Both the position numbers and the translations under genes were made by a program. A model generated the notes under the pieces. That model saw only the letters and a list, made by a program, of their open reading frames with translations, searched no databases and had not been told where the DNA came from. Below, piece after piece: positions 34,999-44,291 of a stretch of 64,000 nt of DNA (its first letter is position 1; each line of letters begins with the position of its first letter). Source of the stretch: Candidatus Muiribacterium halophilum (GTDB lineage: Bacteria > Muiribacteriota > Muiribacteriia > Muiribacteriales > Muiribacteriaceae). The stretch covers positions 16,845 to 80,844 of the forward strand of contig JALOAD010000011.1 of assembly GCA_023228995.1 (NCBI GenBank), written 5' to 3'.

Positions 34999-36150
34999 TT
35001 AAATACTATATTCTATTTTACCATTTACCATTGCAAGCTGTACATTTGCACCAGTATTAAGAGGATTTTTATCCCATATTACAATATCGGCATCCTTTCC
35101 TTTTTCAAGACTTCCAACTCTATCACTTATTCTACAAACTTCCGCTGGATTAATTGTTATCATTTTAATTATCTCATCATGATTAAGTCCAGTTTTTAAA
35201 GCATAACCAGCACTAACTGGCAAAAGATAAAGTTCAAATACAGGATGATCTGTTGATATACAAACTTTTATACCTTTATCATGCAAAACTTTTACAGTAT
35301 CAATTGTTTTATTTCTTAATTCAAGTTTACTTTTTCCTGTTAAAGTTGGTCCAACACAAACTGATATATTCTGCATTGCTATGTAATCAGGTATTAAATG
35401 ACCTTCTGTAGTATGTTCAATAATATATTCAATATCAAATTCTTTCGTTATTCTGATTGCAGTTGCAATATCATCTGCTCTATGACAATGTATTCTTGCA
35501 GGTATTTCTTTATTTATAACTTTGGCAAGATTTTCATATTTAAGATCAAAAGGTGTTGTAGAATCTTTTTTTGCTCTATTTGTAATATATTCTTTTGTTT
35601 TAAAAAAACTTTCTCTCATTATAGCTGCATTAGACATTCTAGTAAATGGAGCTTTTCCTTTAGAACCATAAACTCTTTTAGGATTTTCACCAAGAGCCAT
35701 TTTCATACCAATAACTTCTTTTATTATCATATCATCGATTATTTTACCACAAGTCTTTAATGCACAAACTTCTCCACCTATTATATTTGCAGAACCTGGA
35801 GATACCATTACAGAAGTTATACCACCATTTATTAAAGCTTCTCTAAAAGCTGTATCAAATGGGTTTATACCATCTAATGCTCTTACATTAGATGTAACAG
35901 GATCTGTCATTTCATTAGTGTCATCTCCTGCGTCTCCACCTTCTCCTGACTCCATTATACCAGCATGACAATGAGCATCAATAAAACCAGGGTATACAAG
36001 TTTATTTTCAGCATCAATAATGTCATATCCAGCAGGTATTTTTAGATTTTTACCGATTTTTTCAATTTTCCCATTTTTAACTAATATATCACCTTTATCT
36101 ATAGTTTCATTAGTAACAGTAAATATTTTTCCATTTTTAATACAATACAT
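34999..36150 (-). CDS. Amidohydrolase (imidazolonepropionase-like)
   Basis: A 383-residue metal-dependent hydrolase of the amidohydrolase superfamily. Blocks: YPGFIDAHCHAGI (first two metal His), ARIHCHRADDIATA and EYIIEHTTEGH (later His), and CISTDHPVFEL with the catalytic Asp. The N-terminal cap strand IKNGKIFTVTNETIDKGDIL and the C-terminal RVGSLEKGKDADIVIWD are typical of cytosolic members. The carboxylated-Lys position is not obvious. The substrate is unknown; such proteins are often found near peptide or amino-acid catabolism. It lies 9 bp downstream of the sodium-pump beta subunit and 29 bp before the RlpA-like gene, continuing the operon. Confidence 0.88.
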   Translation of the reverse strand: MYCIKNGKIFTVTNETIDKGDILVKNGKIEKIGKNLKIPAGYDIIDAENKLVYPGFIDAHCHAGIMESGEGGDAGDDTNEMTDPVTSNVRALDGINPFDTAFREALINGGITSVMVSPGSANIIGGEVCALKTCGKIIDDMIIKEVIGMKMALGENPKRVYGSKGKAPFTRMSNAAIMRESFFKTKEYITNRAKKDSTTPFDLKYENLAKVINKEIPARIHCHRADDIATAIRITKEFDIEYIIEHTTEGHLIPDYIAMQNISVCVGPTLTGKSKLELRNKTIDTVKVLHDKGIKVCISTDHPVFELYLLPVSAGYALKTGLNHDEIIKMITINPAEVCRISDRVGSLEKGKDADIVIWDKNPLNTGANVQLAMVNGKIEYSI

Positions 36151-36159
36151 ATTAATCTC

Positions 36160-37290
36160 CTAATTGAAAATTGATAATAAAACTCCAGCTGCAACAGCAG
36201 AACCAATAACCCCTGCAACATTTGGTCCCATAGCATGCATAAGTAAGAAGTTTTTAGGATTTTCTTCCTGAGCTACTTTATGAACTACTCTTGCTGCCAT
36301 AGGAACAGCAGAAACTCCAGCTGCACCAATTAAAGGATTTACCTTTCCACCTGTTGCATAACACATTATTTTTCCAAATATAACACCCGAAGCTGTTGAA
36401 ATTGAAAAAGCAATCATACCAAGAACAAGTATTTTTAAAGTCTCAGTATTTAAAAAATTCTCTCCATTCATTGTAACTCCAACAGATAAACCTAAAAATA
36501 TTGTTGTAATATTAATTATTTCATTTTGTGCTGCTTTTGAAAGTCTATCTACAACACCAGCTTCTTTTATAAGATTACCAAACATTAACATTGAAATAAG
36601 CGGAGCTGCTGCCGGAACAAAAAGAATACATATAATCATTGTTATCAAAGGAAATAAAATTTTTTCAAGTTTTGACACTTCTCTTAAATTATCCATTAAT
36701 ATCATTCTTTCTTTTTTAGTTGTAAGTAATCTCATAATTGGAGGCTGTATCATAGGAACAAGTGCCATATACGAATATGCAGCAACTGCTATAGCACCAA
36801 GAAGATGCGGAGCAAGTTTTGCTGTTGTAAATATAGCTGTTGGTCCATCAGCTCCACCAATTATACCAATAGAAGCTGCTTCATTACTAGTAAATCCAAG
36901 GAGTAAAGAACCTATTAAAGTTAAAAAAATACCAATTTGAGATGCTGCACCTAATAAAAATGTTTTTGGATTAGCAATAAGAGGACCAAAATCAGTCAAT
37001 GCTCCCACACCCATAAAAATTATTGGTGGAAATAATTCAAGTTTTACACCTTGATAAATATAATAAAACAATCCACCAGCCTCATTTTCATGAGGTAAAG
37101 CCATAAGATTAGCTCCAGGTAAATTAGTAATTATAGCACCAAATCCTATAGGTATTAACAACATTGGTTCAAATTCTTTTTTTATTCCAAGATATATAAG
37201 AAACAATCCTATCAATATCATTATAATATCTTTGTAACCCATTAAAACAAATCCTGTTTTAGACATAAATGTTAATAAAATATCTATCAT
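36160..37290 (-). CDS. mmdB: Na+-pumping acyl-CoA decarboxylase, membrane beta subunit
   Basis: The 376-residue protein has about 9-10 membrane helices and is the carboxybiotin decarboxylase subunit (OadB/MmdB/GcdB), coupling decarboxylation to Na+ export. The central conserved loop [14 protein letters not shown] contains the essential Asp; [20 protein letters not shown] and [16 protein letters not shown] are also characteristic. Within the family OadB, MmdB and GcdB cannot be told apart by eye, so the symbol follows the carboxyltransferase subunit. The gene lies 28 bp after the biotin-carrier gene. In an anaerobe this would make a sodium motive force from methylmalonyl-CoA (or glutaconyl-CoA) decarboxylation. 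Confidence 0.92.
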   Translation of the reverse strand: MIDILLTFMSKTGFVLMGYKDIIMILIGLFLIYLGIKKEFEPMLLIPIGFGAIITNLPGANLMALPHENEAGGLFYYIYQGVKLELFPPIIFMGVGALTDFGPLIANPKTFLLGAASQIGIFLTLIGSLLLGFTSNEAASIGIIGGADGPTAIFTTAKLAPHLLGAIAVAAYSYMALVPMIQPPIMRLLTTKKERMILMDNLREVSKLEKILFPLITMIICILFVPAAAPLISMLMFGNLIKEAGVVDRLSKAAQNEIINITTIFLGLSVGVTMNGENFLNTETLKILVLGMIAFSISTASGVIFGKIMCYATGGKVNPLIGAAGVSAVPMAARVVHKVAQEENPKNFLLMHAMGPNVAGVIGSAVAAGVLLSIFN

Positions 37291-37318
37291 ACTTTGGCTC
37301 CTTTAATTAAAAATTCAA

Positions 37319-37678
37319 TTAAAAATCAATAAGCATCTGACCTTGTTTAACTGAATCTCCTGATGCTACTCGAATTTTTGAAACTGTTCCTTCTACCTCT
37401 GAAATCACATTTGTATTCATTTTCATAGCTTCAATTATAATAACAATTTGATTTTCTTTTACATTATCACCAACATTTACTTTTATTTCTTTTACAACAC
37501 CACCAATAGGCGATTTCACTCCATTTCCAGAAGCGTGTGATACTTGAGTTTTTTTAATTACCGGAGTTTCAGCTCTTTTAACAGAAGAAACATTATTTGA
37601 AGATATACCATCACCATCAAGAAATTCAACTTCAACATCATACAATTTACCATTTACTTTAATTCTCATCTTTTCCAT
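37319..37678 (-). CDS. mmdC: Biotin carboxyl carrier subunit of Na+-pumping decarboxylase
   Basis: A 119-residue biotinyl protein. The N-terminal part (KVNGKLYDVEVEFLDGDG) is followed by an Ala/Ser/Val-rich linker, then the lipoyl-like biotinyl domain: SPIGGVVKEIKVNVGDNVKE, then IIIEAMKMNTNVIS, where the Lys of AMKM carries biotin. It ends GDSVKQGQMLIDF. The first ATG (37678) follows AGGAAGG and overlaps the delta-subunit stop by 13 bp. The carrier takes CO2 from the transferase and passes it to the membrane subunit. No biotin protein ligase is in the window. Confidence 0.93.
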   Translation of the reverse strand: MEKMRIKVNGKLYDVEVEFLDGDGISSNNVSSVKRAETPVIKKTQVSHASGNGVKSPIGGVVKEIKVNVGDNVKENQIVIIIEAMKMNTNVISEVEGTVSKIRVASGDSVKQGQMLIDF

Positions 37679-38046
37679 TTTTCTAACCTTCCTTTTCCAA
37701 AATTAGAATGATTGGTCATAATGTCCATTCTTCCATATTTAGCCCAAATATTAAAATCTTTAAAATTTGAATTAGCTATTTCTTCTGTAACTTCAGTAAA
37801 TGAATTTATTCTAAACTTACAATCTTTGTAAAAACTAGCTACAACCGCTGATATTACAGCAGCTATTTCATCACTATCATCAATATTCTCTTTTTTTAAT
37901 TCAATAATATCTTCTATAATTGTTTCTTGTTCTATATCTTGAAAAAACCTTAAAAAATAAATAAATATTGAAATAATGATAAGAATACTAAAAACAATAC
38001 TCATACCAACAGTACTAACTTTCAATCCAAAATAAAAAATATCCAT
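37666..38046 (-). CDS. mmdD: OadG-family (delta/gamma) subunit of Na+-pumping decarboxylase
   Basis: The 126-residue protein has a single N-terminal membrane helix (FGLKVSTVGMSIVFSILIII) of the type that holds the OadG/MmdD subunit to the pump, an acidic middle (TIIEDIIELKKENIDDSDEI) and a phrase EIAAVISAVVASFYKDCKF conserved in the family. The C-terminal end is basic (GRLEKWKR). It tethers the carboxyltransferase to the membrane subunit. The ATG lies 8 bp after the transferase stop, and its end overlaps the carrier gene. Confidence 0.88.
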   Translation of the reverse strand: MDIFYFGLKVSTVGMSIVFSILIIISIFIYFLRFFQDIEQETIIEDIIELKKENIDDSDEIAAVISAVVASFYKDCKFRINSFTEVTEEIANSNFKDFNIWAKYGRMDIMTNHSNFGKGRLEKWKR

Positions 38047-38054
38047 TTTTTCTC

Positions 38055-39614
38055 CTATAAAGGCATATTTCCGTGTTTTTTCGGAGGTCTCATTTCTCTT
38101 TTCGTAATAATACTATTAAGAGCTCTTATTATATGTTTTCTTGTATTTGCAGGTTCTATTATTTCATCAATAAAATTCCTACCTGCTGCAATATATGGAT
38201 TTGCAAATTTTTCCTTATATTCTGCAACTCTATTAATATACTCTTGTTTTTTATCTGTTGCTGCTTTTATTTCTTTTCTAAATATAATATTTGCAGCTCC
38301 TTCAGCTCCCATTACAGCAATCTCTGCTGTTGGCCATGCAATAACTCTATCTGCACCCATATCTTTTGAACACATTGCTAAATACGCTCCACCATAGGCT
38401 TTTCTTACAATAACAGTTATTTTAGGAACAATTGTTGCTGAATATGCAAAAAGCATCTTAGCACCATGTCTTATTATTCCATTGTATTCTTGCTCAACTC
38501 CTGGCATAAATCCTGGTACATCAACAAAAGTTACAAGTGGAATATTAAAGCAATTACAGAATCTAATAAATCTTGCAGCTTTATCAGAAGCGTTTATGTC
38601 AAGTACTCCCGCTGAGCATATTGGCTGATTAGCAACAATTCCAATACTTCTACCTTTTATTCTCGCAAAACCAATTATTATATTTGGAGCATAAAATTCT
38701 TGTATTTCAAGAAAACTACCTTTATCAATAATTTTTTTTATAATATCTCTCATATCATAAGCAATCTTCGTATCATCAGGAAGAATTCTATTAAGACTTT
38801 CATCTTTTCCAAGAGAAGCTTCATCTGTTAAATAAACAGGTGGTTCTTCAAGATTATTTGAAGGAAGATAAGAAAGCAATCTTTTAGCAAGATTTAGTGC
38901 ATCATGATCGTTTTCTGCAACAAGATGAGCTAATCCTGATACTGTTGCATGAGTCATTGCACCGCCAAGTTCATTGTCAGTTATAACTTCACCAGTTACA
39001 GCTTTTATAACCTCAGGACCAGTAATAAACATTTTAGCATTGTTTTTTACCATTATTATAAAATCAGTAAGTGCTGGTGAATAAGCTGCTCCACCTGCAC
39101 AAGGACCTGCAATTATTGAAATCTGAGGGACTACTCCAGAGAGCAGTGTATTTCTAAAAAAAATCTGTCCATAACCTGATAAAGCGTCAACTCCTTCTTG
39201 AATTCTAGCTCCACCACCATCATTTATACCAATAAAAGGAACTCCGCATTTCAAAGACATATCCATTACTTCACATATTTTTTTTTCATGCATTTCACCT
39301 GACGAACCACCAGCTACTGTAAAATCTTGGGAAAAAGTATAAACTGTCCTCCCATTAATTTCACCACACCCAGTAATAACACCATCTGCAGGAAGTTCTT
39401 TGTTTTCCATACCCATAATATTAGATCGGTGTTCAGAAAACATAAATAATTCTTGAAATGATTCAGGATCAAAAAGACTATCAAGTCTTTCTCTTGCAGT
39501 TAATTTACCTGCTGCATGCTGTTTTTCTATTTTCTTTTCCCCGCCACCAAGTTTGATCTTTTCCACTTTTTTTCTGTACAAATTGATCTTATCATTCACT
39601 GTACTGAATTCCAT
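38055..39614 (-). CDS. mmdA: Acyl-CoA carboxyltransferase subunit (methylmalonyl-CoA decarboxylase alpha)
   Basis: This 519-residue crotonase-fold carboxyltransferase resembles MmdA and propionyl-CoA carboxylase beta. Blocks: KLTARERLDSLFDPESFQEL, VAGGSSGEMHEKKI, INDGGGARIQEGVDALSGYG, AGPCAGGAAYSPALTDF, DVPGFMPGVEQEYNGIIRHG and VIVRKAYGGAYLAMCSKDMG. The N- and C-terminal CT domains are both complete and the C-terminus RPPKKHGNMPL is typical of the group. The ATG follows GGGGGAG. As first gene of the set with the three pump subunits it points to Na+-pumping methylmalonyl-CoA decarboxylase; glutaconyl-CoA is an alternative, and no hydroxyglutarate genes are near to decide. Confidence 0.93.
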   Translation of the reverse strand: MEFSTVNDKINLYRKKVEKIKLGGGEKKIEKQHAAGKLTARERLDSLFDPESFQELFMFSEHRSNIMGMENKELPADGVITGCGEINGRTVYTFSQDFTVAGGSSGEMHEKKICEVMDMSLKCGVPFIGINDGGGARIQEGVDALSGYGQIFFRNTLLSGVVPQISIIAGPCAGGAAYSPALTDFIIMVKNNAKMFITGPEVIKAVTGEVITDNELGGAMTHATVSGLAHLVAENDHDALNLAKRLLSYLPSNNLEEPPVYLTDEASLGKDESLNRILPDDTKIAYDMRDIIKKIIDKGSFLEIQEFYAPNIIIGFARIKGRSIGIVANQPICSAGVLDINASDKAARFIRFCNCFNIPLVTFVDVPGFMPGVEQEYNGIIRHGAKMLFAYSATIVPKITVIVRKAYGGAYLAMCSKDMGADRVIAWPTAEIAVMGAEGAANIIFRKEIKAATDKKQEYINRVAEYKEKFANPYIAAGRNFIDEIIEPANTRKHIIRALNSIITKREMRPPKKHGNMPL

Positions 39615-39687
39615 AAATCTCCCCCGGTAATTTTATTATTCTCATTATATATTTTTTAATTTAATACATAATGCCAAGTATGACTAA

Positions 39688-39716
39688 ATACTACAAGGCA
39701 TAGCATTTATAGTCAA
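39688..39716 (-). promoter_or_regulatory. Candidate promoter of the mmdADCB operon
   Basis: On the minus strand TTGACT (39716-39711) is followed after 17 bases by TAGTAT (39693-39688), about 73 bp before the mmdA start. The two hexamers also belong to an inverted TGACTA/TAGTCA pair, so an operator here is possible. Confidence 0.5.
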
Positions 39717-39875
39717 GTAAAAACAAACATCTCTTAAAATAGGTTAAAGAGTTTGAGGGTTGAGGGTTAAAAGCCTGCGAATAGCGTGTTAGCTATTTAA
39801 CTTGTTTTTATTATCAAAATGTCGATAAATTAATATATAGGAATATTTATTAATATAGCAATTGTTGGAGGATAT

Positions 39876-40022
39876 ATGAGTGATAAAAAAATTCAAATTG
39901 AAAAGAAAAAAGGAAAAAAAAAATCTCCGCTTGATAAACTAAATTTACCTAAAAAAATGGATGAAGAAACCCAAAAAAAACTAGTACAGGCCTTAAAAGA
40001 ATGGTTAAGAGACGACGAATAA
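39876..40022 (+). CDS. Small basic protein (48 residues)
   Basis: An ATG at 39876 follows TTGGAGG (5 bases away) and opens 48 codons ending in TAA at 40020-40022. The peptide is Lys-rich at the start (MSDKKIQIEKKKGKKK), then has a helix-forming, acidic-ended C-terminus (LVQALKEWLRDDE). The next gene starts 22 bp before its stop, in another frame, so the two are coupled. No family is recognised. The gene is too short for most gene finders but has the best ribosome site of this plus-strand group. Confidence 0.65.
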   Translation: MSDKKIQIEKKKGKKKSPLDKLNLPKKMDEETQKKLVQALKEWLRDDE

Positions 40023-40606
40023 TATTAGTTTTTTTTATAATTTTCCTGACATTTATGTTTTCAGGATTCACAAAAGTTAAACTGAATACTTCAAAATCAG
40101 AAGTGCTTATAGTTTATCCTGAATTAGAAGGTTTCTATAATAGAGAAATGATATTTCACTATATTGAATGTATTGAAAAAGAACTTTCAAAAAAAAACAT
40201 AATAAAAAGCAATTCATTTTACCTTGATTTAAGTATGGAAAAAAATAATTTAACTCCAGGACAAAATATAAACAATGAAATCATAATTGAATCTGCTAAA
40301 AACTCAAACTCTGATTTTGCAATTGTTTCGAAAATAAGTGATACAAGATTTCATAGAACTTTAAAAACAGGTATTGCTTTATTAGAACCAATTACTGCTA
40401 ATACTACAATTATTGGAAATATCAAACTCGAAACTTGGTTAGTGGACATTTCAAATAATTCATCATCAACACCTATTATTGTCGAAAAAAATATGAAGAA
40501 CAGATTTGGAGGACTTTTTATTGAAAAAAGATTTCTTCAAAGAAAAATATTAAGACATTGTATTGGCGAAACAATATATAAAATGGAAAAAAAGGAGTTG
40601 ATATAA
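40001..40606 (+). CDS. Exported protein, unrecognised (201 residues)
   Basis: A basic start and hydrophobic segment (RRRIILVFFIIFLTFMFSGF) form a signal peptide or anchor. The rest is mixed alpha/beta with a regular pattern: SEVLIVYPELEGFYNREMIF, a Lys-rich helix, and a later strand pair around TTIIGNIKLETWLVDIS. The strand-helix layout faintly resembles envelope proteins of the TolB-N/CsgG-like kind, but nothing diagnostic is seen. It overlaps the small basic ORF upstream and abuts the lipoprotein gene (40607) directly, so the three form an operon. Confidence 0.68.
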   Translation: MVKRRRIILVFFIIFLTFMFSGFTKVKLNTSKSEVLIVYPELEGFYNREMIFHYIECIEKELSKKNIIKSNSFYLDLSMEKNNLTPGQNINNEIIIESAKNSNSDFAIVSKISDTRFHRTLKTGIALLEPITANTTIIGNIKLETWLVDISNNSSSTPIIVEKNMKNRFGGLFIEKRFLQRKILRHCIGETIYKMEKKELI

Positions 40607-41758
40607 ATGAATTATTTTAGAGTAATCTCAGCGATTCTTTTAATAATTCTTCTGGAAACTATTCTTTTCGGATGTAATAATTCTAGTGAATTAAATGGTG
40701 AATCTCTAAAAACTCAAAACCACATAAACAAAACAGTATCTTCTAATATTAAATTTTCTATTATATCAACAATTTATGACTCAGAAACATTTACTAAAAT
40801 AAGCGGTGCTTCTATAAAAATAAACGACTCAATAACAATATATGCTGATTCAAAAGGAATGTTTCAGATTAAAGATTTTAATATTCAAGAAAATACTCAA
40901 TTGAAACTTGAAATATCATCACCATATTATAACACGCAAACTTTTTTCATTAACCCTGAAAATAATATTGAAATTCATTCTGAATTTTTAATTTCACCTG
41001 AAAAAACTGATTTAATTGGAAAAATCACATTAAATTTAATTGCTGTTGAATGTCAAATTAATATAGATAATCAAACAGTTAATACAAGAAAGGACGGCTC
41101 TTTCAAATTGAAAGATATAAATTGTGGTGAAAAATTAATCACAATTTCAAGAAATAATAGAATTTATGTTGAAAAAAACTTTTTAATAACCAAAAATACT
41201 GATTTTCTTGAACTTGAACTTTCATCTCTAACATATCAGAATGATTTTACTGTAAAAAACATAGTAACTGATGAACAGGATAATCCGCTATCACAAATCA
41301 TAGTATATTCAGAAGATAGTAAATGGGTTACAGATAAAAATGGTATTTTTTCATTTCAGGTCATTGATGATAATTTAAAAAATAAAAAGATAACATTAGT
41401 TGATCCAACAAAAAAATATCTTGATAAGATTGAAAACATTACATTTTCAGTAAATAATAACATTAACATCATTAAATTAAAAAAAATAATTTCAGAAAAA
41501 GATAATTCAAAAATTTCAGGTATGGTTTTTTCAAATTCGAAAAAAATACATAATTCACTCGAAATAGAATTTAAAAACACTAATATTGTAAAAAAAACAA
41601 ATACACACGATGATGGATGGTTTGACATTGACCTTGAAGAAGGTGAATATACTCTGACTATAAAAGATCCATTAGATATTTTTAAAACTCACACTCAAAA
41701 ATTAAATGTGAATGAAGATTCAGAGTATATAAGCGTAAAATTATATACAAAAAAATAG
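40607..41758 (+). CDS. Lipoprotein with repeated carboxypeptidase-regulatory-like domains
   Basis: The signal peptide ends with a lipobox (TILFGC, Cys at about residue 23). The 360-residue mature part is a string of Ig-like domains of the CarboxypepD_reg/CnaB kind: YDSETFTKISGASIKIND followed by YADSKGMFQIKDF; then a second QTVNTRKDGSFKLKDINCGE; a third DEQDNPLSQIIVYSEDSKW with VTDKNGIFSFQV; and a last one ending THDDGWFDIDLEEGEYTLTI. About four such domains are seen. A strong GGAG ribosome site precedes the ATG. It is probably a surface or periplasmic lipoprotein; partner unknown. Confidence 0.82.
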   Translation: MNYFRVISAILLIILLETILFGCNNSSELNGESLKTQNHINKTVSSNIKFSIISTIYDSETFTKISGASIKINDSITIYADSKGMFQIKDFNIQENTQLKLEISSPYYNTQTFFINPENNIEIHSEFLISPEKTDLIGKITLNLIAVECQINIDNQTVNTRKDGSFKLKDINCGEKLITISRNNRIYVEKNFLITKNTDFLELELSSLTYQNDFTVKNIVTDEQDNPLSQIIVYSEDSKWVTDKNGIFSFQVIDDNLKNKKITLVDPTKKYLDKIENITFSVNNNINIIKLKKIISEKDNSKISGMVFSNSKKIHNSLEIEFKNTNIVKKTNTHDDGWFDIDLEEGEYTLTIKDPLDIFKTHTQKLNVNEDSEYISVKLYTKK

Positions 41759-41839
41759 TTTGAAAACAATAAAATATTTAGTTAGTTTATAGATTTCATA
41801 AGATTTTAAACCTTTAACTACTTCACACGCTTTTATTTT

Positions 41840-43666
41840 TTACTCAATATCTATTTTATATTCTATTCCATTATTTCTTCTATCATTGTTTCCAACAATA
41901 ACAACTATTTCTTTGTATTTTCTACCAAATCTTTTTACAGGTATTTCCCATTCATTTTTGTTTTCAATATCAATTCTTCTCATACCCTTTTCTGTCTTAA
42001 AAAGCAATGTAACTGGATAAGCATATTCACTTGAAAATGATATTTTTACATTTTTATTATAGTTTAAATTTTTTGGAGTAACTTTTATATAATTTGCCCC
42101 AAAAACTTTAGGAGCTTCATATTCTTCAACTTTTCTTGATACTTTATCAACTGTATTTGATAAAAATGTTAGTTCTTTTTCCCATTTTTCACTTTCATTA
42201 ACACCTTTTTTTGTATATCTCATAATGTTAAATCTTTTGATAAGTTCAAAATAATCATCTCCAAACACAGATAAATTAGCTTCAATTGAAGAATAACCAT
42301 TTTTTTCAACATCTTCCCACAAAGCTCTTAAAATATGTTTATCATTAATAAAACCTTTTTTGTCCTGAGAAGGAAATAATTTAGCATCTGTAAGAAATTT
42401 ATAATACATAACTGCAATATAAGAATTTTGCGGACTAAGCATAAATATAGGTGATTGTGGTTGATCAAAATAAACATTTCTTGCACCATTTATATAACTT
42501 AGATAATCATCAACTTCGGTCCATACAGCATCTTCCATCCAAACTGCCGTACCTTCAGCCATCCATCTTGAATACTGGAAATTCTGATTAGAAAACAATC
42601 CATACATCGCCTGAACTGAATGAAATAACTCATGAGCACAAGTGACTTTAGCTGCATCTTCACCTTTAGTTGCAAAAAAATCCTCAACATAATCATTATC
42701 TATTTGAATATAACATTTTTGCATGTTTTCATCTTCCATATCAGGCACAGTAACACCATAATCTCTCATATCTGTTATAAGAACTTCCATAGAAGGAGCA
42801 TTTGCTGGAGATTTAAACCCAAGTTCTTCTATCTGATATTTAAGTGATTTTTCAAGATAATTTGCAATATTATCAACATAATCAGGAATATTATTGTTAT
42901 TATCATCTTTATTAGCATTAGCAACAGCATTTTTACCTGTTTTTTGATATTTAATTACAAAATTAGGTGTTTTTAAAGTATAAACTTCTATAGTATCAAT
43001 ACTTTGAGCTAATTCTTCATTGGTTGTACCTTTAAAAAAAGCAAGTTGTGATATTTTAGTTAATCTATTTATGGAGTTTTGAGAAACTCTTCCTTTATTT
43101 TTTTCTAAAGCTATGTATTGCATTATATCTGTTGCATAACCTTTATAATTTTTAAATCTTCTATCATAATCTGCCGGATTTATACTATGTTCATAAATAC
43201 TTTTTACAAGCATTACAAATTTATCATCTTCTAAATTTGCTGATTTTGCAAAAGAAAGATTATTATAATTTTCAAGTTTTGATAATATATCGCTTACTTT
43301 TATAAAAAGTGATTTTTCACTTGAATCTTCTCCATTGACGATAATACTGTTCCCAATGCTTTCTTTTATTTTTTTCATTACAGGAAGAAAAGCTGTCATT
43401 TCTGAATCGTCTTTTTTTGACAATTCATCAAGAATACTGTGTAATCTTGTTCTATCTTGTAGTAAAATAGAAATCTCATCCTCAACTTTTTTTTCAAATC
43501 TCTGTGAAGATTCTATGTATTCTGGATTATTTCCCATTATATTAAGATTTTCTTGCATTTTTGCATATTCAACAAATAAGTCTATAAGTTCAGAATTTTG
43601 ATATGTACTGGAAAAAGATACAAGTATAAAAACAAACATTATGTTTATAAATAAGAATTTTTTCAT
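41840..43666 (-). CDS. Secreted zinc metallopeptidase (MXAN_6640-like)
   Basis: The open frame extends to 43780, but the ATG at 43666 follows GGAGG and starts with a signal peptide (KKFLFINIMFVFILVSFS), giving 608 residues. The zinc site is TCAHELFHSVQAMYG (HExxH) followed 25-30 residues on by AEGTAVWMEDAVW, the third-ligand Glu region of gluzincin-like enzymes. The block DDNNNNIPDYVDNIANYLEK before it is calcium-binding-like and characteristic of MXAN_6640-type putative proteases, as is PSMEVLITDMRDYGVT. The N-terminal ~200 residues are helical propeptide-like. The C-terminal ~90 residues are beta-rich. Convergent with the 40607 gene. Confidence 0.85.
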   Translation of the reverse strand: MKKFLFINIMFVFILVSFSSTYQNSELIDLFVEYAKMQENLNIMGNNPEYIESSQRFEKKVEDEISILLQDRTRLHSILDELSKKDDSEMTAFLPVMKKIKESIGNSIIVNGEDSSEKSLFIKVSDILSKLENYNNLSFAKSANLEDDKFVMLVKSIYEHSINPADYDRRFKNYKGYATDIMQYIALEKNKGRVSQNSINRLTKISQLAFFKGTTNEELAQSIDTIEVYTLKTPNFVIKYQKTGKNAVANANKDDNNNNIPDYVDNIANYLEKSLKYQIEELGFKSPANAPSMEVLITDMRDYGVTVPDMEDENMQKCYIQIDNDYVEDFFATKGEDAAKVTCAHELFHSVQAMYGLFSNQNFQYSRWMAEGTAVWMEDAVWTEVDDYLSYINGARNVYFDQPQSPIFMLSPQNSYIAVMYYKFLTDAKLFPSQDKKGFINDKHILRALWEDVEKNGYSSIEANLSVFGDDYFELIKRFNIMRYTKKGVNESEKWEKELTFLSNTVDKVSRKVEEYEAPKVFGANYIKVTPKNLNYNKNVKISFSSEYAYPVTLLFKTEKGMRRIDIENKNEWEIPVKRFGRKYKEIVVIVGNNDRRNNGIEYKIDIE

Positions 43667-43873
43667 AAATCCTCCACGAAAAATCTTGCTATATAATAAG
43701 TTTAAGAGAAAAAAGCAAATTAAACAAGCTAAATTTTTCTTTTGTAATTTTATCAAAGAAATATTAAATAATCGGACCACATGAAATTTTAAATCATATA
43801 ATTTTTTTTATTACACTAACGCAAAAAAATAATCATTCGGTATTTTCGAGCCTGTTGAAAAAGTTATGTTTTC

Positions 43874-43913
43874 TTTTTTTTGAATTAGATTTTACATATA
43901 GATTCAAAAAATT
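43874..43913. repeat. 40-bp dispersed repeat, copy B (inverted to 17521-17560)
   Basis: The exact reverse complement of 17521-17560 by eye. The core reads GAATTAGATTTTACATATAG here. It lies at the left of the hairpin array that follows. Bases 43667-43873 show nothing beyond AT-rich sequence and the upstream part of the peptidase frame. Confidence 0.85.
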
Positions 43914-43930
43914 GATATCGAGCGTAATTA

Positions 43931-44269
43931 TGGAAGCTGTCTTAAGATTTTCAATAAGTATACAAATAAGAAATTCAAAGTTAAAAAGAATAAAATTATA
44001 AATAACTAACATACATTAGAAAATCTTAAGGAAATTACATGGAGGTAATTTAAAGCTGAACATGTAAGGAGAAAATTTATACTATGTAAATTTTCAACTG
44101 GTACCAAGATATCAATTGTTTTGAATAGTATAATTATTTAAAATATTGAAGCTGTGACAGGTGAAGCGTGACATGTCATTTTATGACATTAGTGACAAAA
44201 AACAAAGTTACTATGTCACTGAAGAGTCGCAGACTCTTGTTACAAGCAACTTATTGTTAAATAAGTTGC
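43931..44269. repeat. Array of perfect inverted repeats and short hairpins
   Basis: In order: CTTAAGATTTTC at 43931 and its perfect complement GAAAATCTTAAG at 44019; AAATTAC/GTAATTT (44032-44051); GAAAATTTA/TAAATTTTC (44071-44095); ATGTCAT/ATGACAT with TTT loop (44173-44189); AGTGACA/TGTCACT (44191-44220); AAGAGTC/GACTCTT with GCA loop (44222-44238); GCAACTTATT/AATAAGTTGC with 4-base loop (44246-44269). All arms are perfect. A copy of the ATCCCGG palindrome follows at 44292. A 71-codon frame across part of this is rejected as chance. Confidence 0.85.
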
Positions 44270-44291
44270 AGTCACATTTACTTAAGCTGTC

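Noticed and set aside
35398-35760. 120-codon plus-strand ORF rich in Cys and Phe
   Set aside because: It is antisense to the conserved amidohydrolase and shows only the complement of its codon bias.
38073-38369. 98-codon plus-strand ORF rich in Cys/Phe
   Set aside because: It is antisense to mmdA, with no ribosome site.
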